Assembly (NCBI RefSeq): GCF_001428005.1
Contig: NZ_LMSB01000073.1
Location: forward strand, 95,654-159,653
Direction of reading: 5' to 3'
DNA: 64,000 nucleotides
Source of the DNA: Arthrobacter sp. Soil736
GTDB lineage: Bacteria > Actinomycetota > Actinomycetes > Actinomycetales > Micrococcaceae
Shown here: one piece after another, positions 26,937 through 34,952 of the stretch
How positions within the stretch are numbered: the stretch's first letter is position 1
Layout: every line of letters begins with the position of its first letter
The notes under the pieces: model-generated
The model's input: the letters and a program-made list of their open reading frames with translations, nothing else
Told to the model about the DNA's origin: nothing
Database searches by the model: none
Position numbers and translations under genes: made by a program

Positions 26937-28349
26937 ATGGAACAACAGACAATGACGTCTGGCCGCGCACTGGGCGCCGCACTCAAACCCCGCCAGCTCA
27001 CGATGATGGGCCTCGGAAGCGCCATCGGCGCGGGCCTCTTCATCGGCTCCGGCGCCGGCATCCAGGCTGCCGGCCCGGCCGTGCTGATCTCCTACCTCGT
27101 GGCCGGCACCCTCATCATCCTGGTGATGTGGGCCCTCGGCGAGATGGCCGCCGCCAATCCGGACAGCGGTGCCTTCTCCGTATATACCGCCAAGGCCTAC
27201 GGGCCGGTGGCCGGTGCCACGGTGGGCTGGCTCTGGTGGCTGCAGCTCGTGGTGGTCATCGCCGCGGAAGCCCTCGGTGCGGCAGGACTGCTGGCCACCA
27301 TCTTCCCGGCCCTGCCGGTGTGGCTGATGGCCTTCGTGTTCATCGTGGTGCTCACCGCTGTGAACCTCACCAGTGTGAAGAACTTCGGTGAATTCGAGTT
27401 CTGGTTTGCTTTGCTCAAGGTGGCAGCGATCGTCGGGTTCCTCGTGGTTGGCGCTGCCCTGCTCTTCGGCTGGCTGCCGGGCGTCCCGTCGCCGGGCCTG
27501 GCCCACTTCACCGGAGACGGCTTCGCGCCCAACGGTTTCGCCGGGATTGCCACGGCACTCTTCGTGGTGGCGTTCGCGTTCGGCGGCACCGAGATCGTTT
27601 CCGTGGCGGCAGCTGAGACCGCCGAGCCTGCCCGCAGCGTGAAGAAAGCGGTCCGCACGGTGCTGTGGCGCATCCTGGTCTTCTACATCGGTGCAATCTT
27701 CGTTATCGCGGCTGTTGTTCCCGTAGGTTCGGCGGGGCTGAAGAGCCCGTTCGCCGCGGTCTTGGAAGCCGCCGGCATGCCCGGCGCGGCCACCGCCATC
27801 ACGCTGGTGGCCGTCGCAGCGCTGCTCTCCGCCCTCAACGCCAACCTCTACGGTGCCTCCCGGATGGCGTTCTCCCTCGCCGAGCGCGGTGAAGCGCCAC
27901 GCTTGCTTGCCTCCGTGTCCAAGGCTCGGGTCCCGGTTGTCGCAGTCCTGGCCAGCGTCGTCTTCGGCGTTGTCACGGTTGTGCTGGAGCTGGCTTTCCC
28001 CGAGAAGGTCCTTCCCGTCCTGCTGAACATCGTGGGTTCGACGTGCCTGTTGGTCTGGACGTCCGCGCTCCTCGCCCAGCTCGCGCTGCGCCTCCGCGCC
28101 GACCGCGAGGGGACGGAGCTTCCCCTGCGGATGCCCGGCTTCCCGTGGCTCACGGTGTTTGGTCTGGTCATCCTCGCCGCGATCTTCACGGTGGGATTCA
28201 TCGGCGAGGATTCCCGACCCCAGCTCCTGAGCACTTTCGGACTCGTGGCGCTTCTGGCGGTGGCTAACTGGCTTCACCACCGTTCCGGGAAGGTTGCGCC
28301 GGTTGTCGAATCTTCGGATGGTGCCAAGCAGCCGGTGCTCATCGACTGA
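26937..28349 (+). CDS. Amino acid permease, APC superfamily
   Basis: 470 aa, about 12 membrane segments. First segment MMGLGSAIGAGLFIGSGAGI and the following GPAVLISYLVAG, GEMAAANPDSGAFSVY are diagnostic of the AAT group of proton-coupled amino-acid importers. GAGGA precedes the ATG 56 bases after the aminotransferase stop, so both genes are in one operon, and a strong terminator follows. It is related to but clearly different from the permease at 2070. It probably supplies the substrate of the neighbouring aminotransferase. Confidence 0.9.
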   Translation: MEQQTMTSGRALGAALKPRQLTMMGLGSAIGAGLFIGSGAGIQAAGPAVLISYLVAGTLIILVMWALGEMAAANPDSGAFSVYTAKAYGPVAGATVGWLWWLQLVVVIAAEALGAAGLLATIFPALPVWLMAFVFIVVLTAVNLTSVKNFGEFEFWFALLKVAAIVGFLVVGAALLFGWLPGVPSPGLAHFTGDGFAPNGFAGIATALFVVAFAFGGTEIVSVAAAETAEPARSVKKAVRTVLWRILVFYIGAIFVIAAVVPVGSAGLKSPFAAVLEAAGMPGAATAITLVAVAALLSALNANLYGASRMAFSLAERGEAPRLLASVSKARVPVVAVLASVVFGVVTVVLELAFPEKVLPVLLNIVGSTCLLVWTSALLAQLALRLRADREGTELPLRMPGFPWLTVFGLVILAAIFTVGFIGEDSRPQLLSTFGLVALLAVANWLHHRSGKVAPVVESSDGAKQPVLID

Positions 28350-28386
28350 ATCAGGCGGTGCGTACCGATTCGCTGGTTTAGGACAC

Positions 28387-28426
28387 ACGAAGGGCGCGTC
28401 CGGCTTTGGCCGGGCGCGCCCTTCGT
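28387..28426. terminator. Strong intrinsic terminator between convergent genes
   Basis: ACGAAGGGCGCG (28387-28398) pairs perfectly with 28415-28426, and inner CCGGC/GGCCGG extends the stem. Located between the permease and the leftward reading gene at 28437, it probably ends transcription from both sides. Confidence 0.85.
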
Positions 28427-28436
28427 AATGCAGAAA

Positions 28437-28793
28437 CTACTTGGTTACGTGAACGACCACTGCCTTCTCGACGGCTTGTTCCGATCCGGCGTTGTCGATT
28501 CCAGTAACTGTCCAGTTGCTGAGCAATAGCACTGTCTTGCCGGTGTCGGAGTTGTAGACGATTTTTTTGAAGCCCAAGGCGGACAGCTCATCGTCAAGTG
28601 CCTCTGGGTTCATTCCGGCTGCATTGACGGGGATTACGGCCGTTGCTGGAGTAGCTGGCGCAGGCGCAGGCGCAGATGCGACGACGGCGGCGGCGGGCGC
28701 AGGTGCCGCCGTGACAGTGGCAGTTGCTTTCACAGCTGACACAGTCGCCGTCGCTGTTTGCGTCACAGTCTGCGTGACGGTCGGAAGATCCAT
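28437..28793 (-). CDS. Truncated secreted-type protein with Ala/Pro/Thr linker and small C-terminal domain
   Basis: 118 aa from the ATG at 28793. A repetitive TVTQTVTQTATATVSAVKAT linker and an Ala-Pro-rich stretch lead to a compact C-terminal domain (LDDELSALGFKKIVYNSDTG, ending VEKAVVVHVTK) reminiscent of PASTA-type extracellular domains. Such linkers normally follow a signal or lipoprotein peptide, but none is present: the reading frame upstream runs into sequence that on the other strand encodes a nitrilase fragment. I read it as a 5'-truncated gene, probably not exported. Confidence 0.5.
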   Translation of the reverse strand: MDLPTVTQTVTQTATATVSAVKATATVTAAPAPAAAVVASAPAPAPATPATAVIPVNAAGMNPEALDDELSALGFKKIVYNSDTGKTVLLLSNWTVTGIDNAGSEQAVEKAVVVHVTK

Positions 28794-29231
28794 CTCTTCG
28801 ATACCCAGGGCTTCGGGGAGTCGACGTACATCAAGCCGGGTCCGTCCACCAGCCCGGTGGTGTTCGATCACGGGGGAGCGCGCTTCGGCCTCATGACCTG
28901 CTACGACCTGCGGTTCCCGGAGCTGGCCAGGTCACTGGCCGACGCCGGCGCGCAGGTCTTGCTGGTCTGCTCGTCCTGGGTGCCGGGTACCCACAAGACG
29001 GAGCAGTGGCTGGCACTGAACGCGGCGCGGGCCATTGAGAACAGCGTGTACGTGGCAGGGGTGTGCCAAGCGCCGCCGGTGTCCGTGGGCCGCAGCATCC
29101 TGGTCGATCCCATGGGGGTCGTTGAAGCCGATCTCGGGCTAGAGCCCGGCGTCCGGGGCGTGGACATCTCGCTCGAGGCGGTGGCGAGGGTACGGGAGCT
29201 GTTCCCGATGTTCCGGCAGCGGCGGTTGTAG
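28784..29231 (+). pseudogene. Carbon-nitrogen hydrolase (nitrilase family), C-terminal fragment
   Basis: From KIHLFDTQGFGESTYIKPGP onward the frame is clearly nitrilase superfamily; GLMTCYDLRFPELARSLADA contains the catalytic cysteine and NSVYVAGVCQ the following core strand. The first 100 or so residues, including the catalytic glutamate, are missing: similarity starts exactly at the junction with the truncated gene on the other strand. The open frame upstream has only a TTG and no ribosome-binding site. A remnant left by a deletion or insertion end point. Confidence 0.8.
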
Positions 29232-29257
29232 GCAGTCCGGTAGTTCCCTTGAGGAAA

Positions 29258-29275
29258 GGTGCCAAAAATGGCACC
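29258..29275. promoter_or_regulatory. Perfect palindrome upstream of the toxin gene (candidate antitoxin operator)
   Basis: GGTGCCA-AAAA-TGGCACC, 7-bp arms with a 4-base centre, ends eight bases before the GTG of the HicA-like gene. A TTGAGG sequence at 29249-29254 could serve as -35, which would place the palindrome across the promoter. HicB-type antitoxins with a C-terminal ribbon-helix-helix repress their own operon through such sites; binding here is inferred. Confidence 0.6.
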
Positions 29276-29283
29276 ATAGATCT

Positions 29284-29535
29284 GTGACGAGTATCGCGAA
29301 GATCGAAGCGAAGGCACGACACTCGCCCGAGAACGTCTCCTATACCGACATGCTGAAACTTTGCACTCACTATTTTGGCGAGCCCAGGTCGGGTTCGGGC
29401 AGCCACAACGCAATCTTCAAAATGCCTTGGATCGGGGATCCCAGAATCAATCTTCAGAACAAGAATGGCAAGGCGAAACCCTATCAAGTGAAGCAAGCCA
29501 TAGCCGCCATCGACCGCAGCAAGGAGGAGAGCTAG
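29284..29535 (+). CDS. hicA: HicA-family toxin
   Basis: 83 aa. The core GSGSHNAIFKMPWIGDP followed by INLQNKNGKAKPYQVKQAI is the HicA double-stranded-RNA-binding-like fold with its catalytic histidine (H in GSHN). HicA toxins cleave mRNA when not held by HicB. The GTG at 29284 has no Shine-Dalgarno sequence and is only eight bases from the operator palindrome, suggesting a leaderless or near-leaderless message. The antitoxin ATG directly follows its stop. Order toxin then antitoxin is normal for hic loci. Confidence 0.85.
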   Translation: MTSIAKIEAKARHSPENVSYTDMLKLCTHYFGEPRSGSGSHNAIFKMPWIGDPRINLQNKNGKAKPYQVKQAIAAIDRSKEES

Positions 29536-29886
29536 ATGTCCACACGAAAAGCAGCCGTTCCGTCCCCGGTTGCGCAGTATCGGTACTCGGTGCAGTGGTC
29601 GCCGGAGGACCAGGAGTTTGTTGCCACTGTTCTTGAGTTCCCTTCGCTGTCGTGGCTGGACGAGGATCAGTTCGAGGCACTCCGCGGTGTTGAACGCTTG
29701 GTTTCCGATGTCATCAAGGAACTTAAGCAGTCCGGCGAACCCGTGCCGCAACCAATATCGACTCAAACGTTTAGCGGCAGGCTTAACCTCCGTGTACCCC
29801 CTGAGCTTCACCGGAAGCTGGCGATTGAGGCCGCCAATCACGGAGTGCCGCTGAACAAATACGCCACTGAGTTGTTGACGGCATAA
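29536..29886 (+). CDS. hicB: HicB-family antitoxin
   Basis: 116 aa. The N-terminal partial RNase-H-like fold (YRYSVQWSPEDQEFVATVLE, FPSLSWLDED) is the HicB toxin-binding domain, and the C-terminus (LNLRVPPELHRKLAIEAANH then NKYATELL) is a ribbon-helix-helix DNA-binding domain. It starts on the base after the hicA stop with a strong AAGGAGG site inside hicA, so the antitoxin is likely translated more efficiently than the toxin. It should neutralise HicA and repress the operon. Confidence 0.87.
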   Translation: MSTRKAAVPSPVAQYRYSVQWSPEDQEFVATVLEFPSLSWLDEDQFEALRGVERLVSDVIKELKQSGEPVPQPISTQTFSGRLNLRVPPELHRKLAIEAANHGVPLNKYATELLTA

Positions 29887-29889
29887 GGG

Positions 29890-29934
29890 AAGTTCTTTGG
29901 TTACAAAAAGCACTTGGCGCTAAGAACTTTTTGT
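29890..29934 (+). terminator. Possible terminator after hicB
   Basis: AAGTTCTT (29890-29897) pairs with AAGAACTT (29922-29929), followed by TTTTG. The 24-base loop is long for an intrinsic terminator, so this is tentative. Confidence 0.35.
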
Positions 29935-29974
29935 ATTTGTCTGAAATGTCCGCGGTGGCGGCTACTTTGTCGGC

Positions 29975-30220
29975 ATGGCTGAATCAGGAAAGACAAGGAA
30001 AGCTGCTGCGACAAGAAGGTGCCCGATCTGCGGGCACGAATCCTGGCGCATCATCTACGGCATGGTCATGCGTGACACAGTCGAGCAAAACCCGAAGGCG
30101 GAATTTGCTGGTTGCGTCATGATGCATGAACAGCGTATCTATCCCGCGACCGGCCACGTTGAGTGGGGCTTGCCTAAGTGGGCTTGCCAGCGTGCAGAGT
30201 GCCGGCACCGCTGGTGGTAG
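29975..30220 (+). CDS. Small zinc-ribbon-like protein
   Basis: 81 aa. CPICGHESW near the N-terminus and CQRAECRHRWW at the C-terminus supply four cysteines spaced like a zinc ribbon. The Trp-rich end is typical of small nucleic-acid-binding ribbons. There is no clear ribosome-binding site, and no family name is recognised. It lies between hicB and a gene remnant in the scarred left part of the island. Confidence 0.55.
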   Translation: MAESGKTRKAAATRRCPICGHESWRIIYGMVMRDTVEQNPKAEFAGCVMMHEQRIYPATGHVEWGLPKWACQRAECRHRWW

Positions 30221-30235
30221 ACGGCACCCGGCAAT

Positions 30236-31016
30236 CTATAAGTCGTCATCGGCTCTACTCTGCCGCGACTGTCGCAGGACCTCAGCTTCTCCAGCCAGGC
30301 AGAAAATCAAAACCAGCTCGCTTACCGTCTGTCCCGTGATGCGCTCCACCATTCGGGCATAGGTGTATAGCTGGCGCCAGTATGAGCTCATCCTCTCCTG
30401 CGTGACGCTGATGTCCGTTTTGAAGTCGGCGATGACCAGCGTGCCATTGTCCTCGCGGTACATCAGGTAGCCGTCGCATCGCCGCGTTGGTTCCAAGCTT
30501 GCGGCCAGCGAGAGTGAAAGCTTCATGGTCTGTGTACCAACGCGACCCCAGCCCCTCCTTGGCCTCCGTGTGGATCCGAAGCACTTCATGCATGAGCTCA
30601 GGGAGTGCTGGGTCGGACGGGTTAGGTACGGCGTCCAGCAGCTCTGCCGTCTTGGCTATTGCACGGGCAGTGGCGGGCTGTTCGGCAACATCTTTGAAGA
30701 GACCTGGATTGTCAATGAGTACCTTGCTGACTGCTCCAAGCCTGAGGACCGGCAGAAGCGGGCGTTGTCCTTCGAGGATGGGGTCGTCGGCGATGAGTTC
30801 AGTTGCCAGATCCTTCAGCGTGAGGGCCTTAACTCCCGCACTTCCTGCACCCCCGTTGAGGGTCCTGCCGAGGAAATGGGCCACATCCCGCCCGGAAGCA
30901 TGGGACGGGACCAGGACGGTGACAGGAGCAAGCGGATCCGCGGTCTGGCCCCGGCTGATCATTGCCGCAAGCTCAGCCAGAGCATCGCTCACCGACGGAA
31001 AAGTACTGCAGGTCAT
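30236..31016 (-). pseudogene. Fused remnant of an AddAB-type helicase-nuclease operon
   Basis: From the ATG at 31016 (GAGGGG upstream) about 175 residues match the N-terminus of AddB-like PD-(D/E)XK proteins (VTVLVPSHASGRDVAHFLGR; GVKALTLKDLATELIADDP). Near 30470-30540 the similarity switches frame to the C-terminal nuclease end of an AddA/UvrD-like helicase (GTLVIADFKTDISVTQERM with the Asp and Lys of the nuclease motif; YWRQLYTYARM). In intact operons these two ends lie about 5-6 kb apart in two adjacent genes, so an internal deletion has joined them out of frame. Neither activity can remain. Confidence 0.75.
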
Positions 31017-31073
31017 GCTGTCCCCCTCATCCTGACATCTCACACAACATAGCAACCGGCACTGACAAAACTG

Positions 31074-31661
31074 CTATGCAGTTCCCGAGCCGCCGTCCCC
31101 GCCGGCCTCCGCGGCGGCGGCAAGCAGACGGTCAAAGCTCGTTATTCCATATTTAGGAGGCGTGACGTTGATGACGACGCGGGTTGTCCGGACGACGTTG
31201 TCCACACGCTTCACCACGGGATTCCGGGCCGGCACAAGCAGTGGTTCACTGATTGCCTGGAGTTCCAGCCCGGGAACACCGTTGACGAGCAATGGGAGGG
31301 GCAGGCCGTTTTCGATCAGTCCCCTGAACTGTTGAGTGGATAACCGGTGAGCAGTATTTCCGGTCAGCCCCACGACTATGTCGTTGACCGTTGCGGTGAG
31401 GCCTTCCAGGAATTTGCGTTCGACGGAGGCCTTCCCTTTGATGGACAGCGCCGTGAAGATGACGGCGAAGACAGCCGTAAAGAGAAGGACCGCCCCTAAG
31501 CTCCTGAGGCCGGGCACGAAGATCATGAGGATGAGGCTCAGCACGGCACCGATAACGGCGAACCCTATGAACATGTTCACGCCGTCCTGTCCGGGGTGGC
31601 CGCTCCACTGTTCGGACGTGAAGCTGCTGAGGACGCGCTGTTCCGGCTTGGGATTTGGCAT
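31074..31661 (-). CDS. Hypothetical membrane protein
   Basis: 195 aa. Two adjacent hydrophobic segments (MFIGFAVIGAVLSLILMIFV and LGAVLLFTAVFAVIFTALSI) form a hairpin, followed by a soluble C-terminal domain of about 120 residues with no recognised family. Its ATG overlaps the stop of the upstream coiled-coil gene by one base (TAATG), so the two are translationally coupled and probably act together. Confidence 0.65.
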   Translation of the reverse strand: MPNPKPEQRVLSSFTSEQWSGHPGQDGVNMFIGFAVIGAVLSLILMIFVPGLRSLGAVLLFTAVFAVIFTALSIKGKASVERKFLEGLTATVNDIVVGLTGNTAHRLSTQQFRGLIENGLPLPLLVNGVPGLELQAISEPLLVPARNPVVKRVDNVVRTTRVVINVTPPKYGITSFDRLLAAAAEAGGDGGSGTA

Positions 31662-32248
31662 TAGCTGTCTCGTTTCGCTTCCAGTAGGGCCTCGGCCAAG
31701 ATGATGGCGTGCCGTGCATCCTGGAGATCGCTACGCAGACCCGGATCCGGGGTCACCACCGCAGCCGCGTCCGACGTCCCCACAAGTTCTCCGATCGCCC
31801 TGCTGAGGTTCTCCCGCTCTTGCGCGAGCATCCGCGACGAAGTTAGCTTCATTTTGCTCTTCTCCAGCCCCGCGAGAGATTTATTGATTTCGTCGCAGCG
31901 TGCGCGGACCACAGCTAAACGGTCGCCGATTCGCTGCGTGCGGTTCCTGAAGAGGGGCTCCATCTTCAGTGCAATCTCATGGAGCTCGATCAGGGCAGCT
32001 TCCCGCCCAGGCTTTCCGGCGATGTCCGCCAAGAGGTCGTCGCACCGGCTGAGCCGATCCTCCCAAAGCCGAAGACCGGTGTTGTTTTGCCGAAACAGCA
32101 GAGTCAGAATTTCAAGGGTTTTGTCAAGGACGTCGCGTCGCACCATGAGTTTGGCGCTGGCGGCATCGAGGCGTCCGATGAACTCCTCATAGTTGTCCAC
32201 CTTTGCTGCACTACGGGTCGACCACGCTGGCTTCCTAGGCTCCGCCAT
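31661..32248 (-). CDS. Hypothetical coiled-coil protein
   Basis: 195 aa, almost entirely helical with heptad-like patterns (LAVVRARCDEINKSLAGLEK; LAQERENLSRAIGELVG). No enzymatic motif. It begins inside the stop of the helicase-sigma gene (TGATG) and ends inside the start of the membrane protein gene (TAATG), giving a three-gene coupled operon. The role of the pair alongside the helicase-sigma protein is unknown; a membrane-tethered regulator is one possibility. Confidence 0.65.
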   Translation of the reverse strand: MAEPRKPAWSTRSAAKVDNYEEFIGRLDAASAKLMVRRDVLDKTLEILTLLFRQNNTGLRLWEDRLSRCDDLLADIAGKPGREAALIELHEIALKMEPLFRNRTQRIGDRLAVVRARCDEINKSLAGLEKSKMKLTSSRMLAQERENLSRAIGELVGTSDAAAVVTPDPGLRSDLQDARHAIILAEALLEAKRDS

Positions 32249-34840
32249 CAGTCTGCGCCCGAATCGATGCCGTTGTTCGCGGCCGCGCTGCCGACGCAGT
32301 AGTCGCGAAGGGACAGTGACCTTTCTGGTTCTTTGAGCAGCGCCATCGTCTTGGATTCGATCTGGCGGATGCGTTCGCGGGTGACGCCGTAGACCTTCCC
32401 GATCGCGTCCAGCGTCTTCTCCTCGCCGTCGTCAAGGCCAAAGCGCATCGCGATAACGCCGGCTTCCCGCTCTGTGAGAGTGTCAAGGACCGCGTGCACT
32501 TGGGCCTTCAGCTGTTCCCTGGCAATCCGTTCTACGACGTCCACGTCCGACGGGTCGACAAGCCGGTCCGCCAGCGGCTCCAAGCCGCCTTTGCCATCGG
32601 GAACCAAGTAGTCCAGTGAATGAGCTGGCCGGTCGAGATTCAGGAGGTACTCCACCTTCTCCGCGGAATGGCCGGTGCGCTTTCCGAGTTCTGCAGGAGT
32701 CGGCGTATATCCCCGCGAAGTCGCTTCGCTGCGCGGCCAGGACCTTTTGCACCTGCTCCACCACATGAACAGGCAGTCGGATCATGCGTCCCTGGTCCGC
32801 CAGACCCCGAGTGACGGCCTGGCGAATCCACCAGGTCGCATACGTCGAAAACTTGTAGCCGAGAGTGTAATCGAACTTGCACACTGCCCGGTGAAGGCCG
32901 ATGTTGCCCTCTTGGATAAGGTCCAGAAAGTCCATGCCGTGGTTCATGTAGCGCTTGGCGATGGACACGACGAGCCGCAGGTTCGCTGCGAGCAGGGCGT
33001 CGGCGGCGCGGTCACCCAGGAGTTCCATCTCGCGGAGCTCCCGGGTTTCCCGACGTCCGCGGGGAACACCGTCCGCCAGAAGGTGCGACGCATACAGGCC
33101 AGCTTCGATATCCTGGGCAAGCTCGACTTCCTGCTCCGCAGTCAGAAGGTCCGCACGAGCAGCATGACGCAGATAATCCTGGACGGCGTCCTCGCTAAAC
33201 CCTTCCAGACCGGCAAGTTCCTCCGGCCAGTCCGGATCTTCCAGATCAAAGTGCGTGGGCTCGGTTCCGTCCAGTTCGTCCGCGCCGGGCTCCGGCAGGA
33301 AGACGTCCGGTTCCGGGTCATTAGGAACATCCTCGTCCGCCTGATCCTCCGGACCACTTCTGACATCGTCCACGGACGGCGCCCCGGTCTCACCCGAACC
33401 CGGGGACATAGGTACGCCCTCGCCATCCGGCAGGTCCTCAACAGCTGCCTCGCTGAGGAGGAAGTCCTGCAGCCGGTCCAGGTCGGTCTTGATGTCGAAG
33501 AAGTCCAAGTTGCGCGCGTACGGCAACACCTTGCCGAGGAACTCCTCGCCTTGGACATTTGGGTCCTCAACAGTGCCGGTGGAGTAGAGCACCACGAGGC
33601 GTCCGACGCGACCGTCCGCCTTTATACGGATGACACGGCCGAGCCGCTGGACCATCTGGCGCTGGCTGCGGTTGGCAGCCACGATGATCCCGAGGTCTGC
33701 TTCCGGAACGTCAATGCCTTCGTCGAGGAGCCGGGGCGCCGCCAGGATCTGGGAGGCCCCGCTGCGAAAATCCTCCATGCCCTGCTTCCGGTCGTCCTTG
33801 CCCATGCCGCTGAAGAGGGCCGACGCGCGGGTCCCCATGGCGGTGTACAGCTCCTGTGCCCGGCGCGCTGACTCCTGGGTCTGGGTGAAGACGAGGGTGC
33901 CGTGGGACCCATCGACCGTTTCCTTCAGGGCTGCGAGCGCGTGATATTTGGTCTTTGCCTCGGCCAGCAGAGTGAGCCGTGACGCCATTGCCCGCATGTA
34001 CTTGCGGGCAATCGTGGCTTCCCTGCTCGGCGAATCCGACGCCGCGAGGGTGGCCACCGCGGCGATGAACTGGTGGAAGGGCCGCCGGGGGATTCCTGCG
34101 TAGGACTCCAAGTTTCGGGCCGCTTCGAACATCGTGTTCGAGAATTCCTCGTAGTTGACCTGTTCGGAGTGGGTCAGATCAACTCCGACCAGCGCGACGT
34201 CGAAAGGCGCGATGACCTCGTCCTTGAGCGCACGGTCGTACCAGAGCTTGTAGACGACGCCGCCGAAGTAGGGCGTTAGGAGGTTCTCGTGCTCGCCGTC
34301 AGACCTCTCGTAGGTTGCCGTGAGCCCGAGACGCCACGCATACCCCTCCTTGAGTGCGCCGGTGAACATCGGTGCGGCGTAGCGGTGGCACTCGTCAGCA
34401 ATGATCAAGCCGGCCTTGTGGCTCTGAAGCGTCTCGCGGTTGGATGCCGAATGGACGATAGACACCAGAATGTCGACGTGGTCGAGAGAATCGAAGCGGC
34501 CGTCGCCGAGTGACCCGCGCCGGGCTTTCGGCAAGTCGCGGTGCAGCGACGCAAGCCATTGGCGTTGGAGCTCAGCCGTTGGCACGAGGATAAGGACCTT
34601 GATGCCCTGCCGGACTGCCTCGAAAGCGGCGGCGATGCCGACCCGTGTCTTGCCGGAACCGGTGACAGCTTCGACCACACCGCGGCGGGCGTTCGCGTGC
34701 CACGCCTTCAGGGCTTCCTGCTGCCACCCGTACAAGAATGCGTAGTCATACGAAGCCGGCACGGACGCGGGCGCAGCCCGGGCCGGCACCTGCGGAAGCG
34801 TCAAGATCGGGTTCGGCTCGGCGTCGACCAGTTCTGGCAT
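32248..34840 (-). CDS. SF2 helicase fused to a primary-type sigma-70 factor (one frameshift)
   Basis: If one base is removed, the gene encodes about 863 aa. Residues 1-470 form an XPB/RadD-like SF2 helicase: TGSGKT near 62, DECH near 148, LGLTATYER, and motif VI QRLGRVIRI. A 100-residue acidic linker (EPDVFLPEPGADELDG) follows. Then comes a complete sigma factor: region 1.2 (LTAEQEVELAQDIEAG), region 2 (LRLVVSIAKRYMNHGMDFLD; KFSTYATWWIRQAVTRGLAD), region 3 (YTPTPAELGKRTGHS) and region 4 (GVTRERIRQIESKTM). The frame changes at a four-base C run (32711-32714); deleting one base gives DFAGYTPTPAEL. The ATG at 34840 is preferred for its GGGGGA site; an in-frame ATG lies at 34852. Confidence 0.8.
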
Positions 34841-34952
34841 TTCATCCCCCATTGGACGGTTTGGAACTTAGTGAGTGAAGACTATGTGCCGGGTCTGACA
34901 AAAACTGAGTCGTCAGCCGGCCTCCCCGCGTAGACGCGAATAGCCAGCAACT

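Noticed and set aside
25687..26982. 431-codon minus-strand frame
   Set aside because: Antisense shadow of the HisC-like aminotransferase gene; composition is not protein-like.
26916..28388. 490-codon minus-strand frame
   Set aside because: Fully antisense to an APC permease with 12 membrane segments; rich in charged residues from complementing hydrophobic codons.
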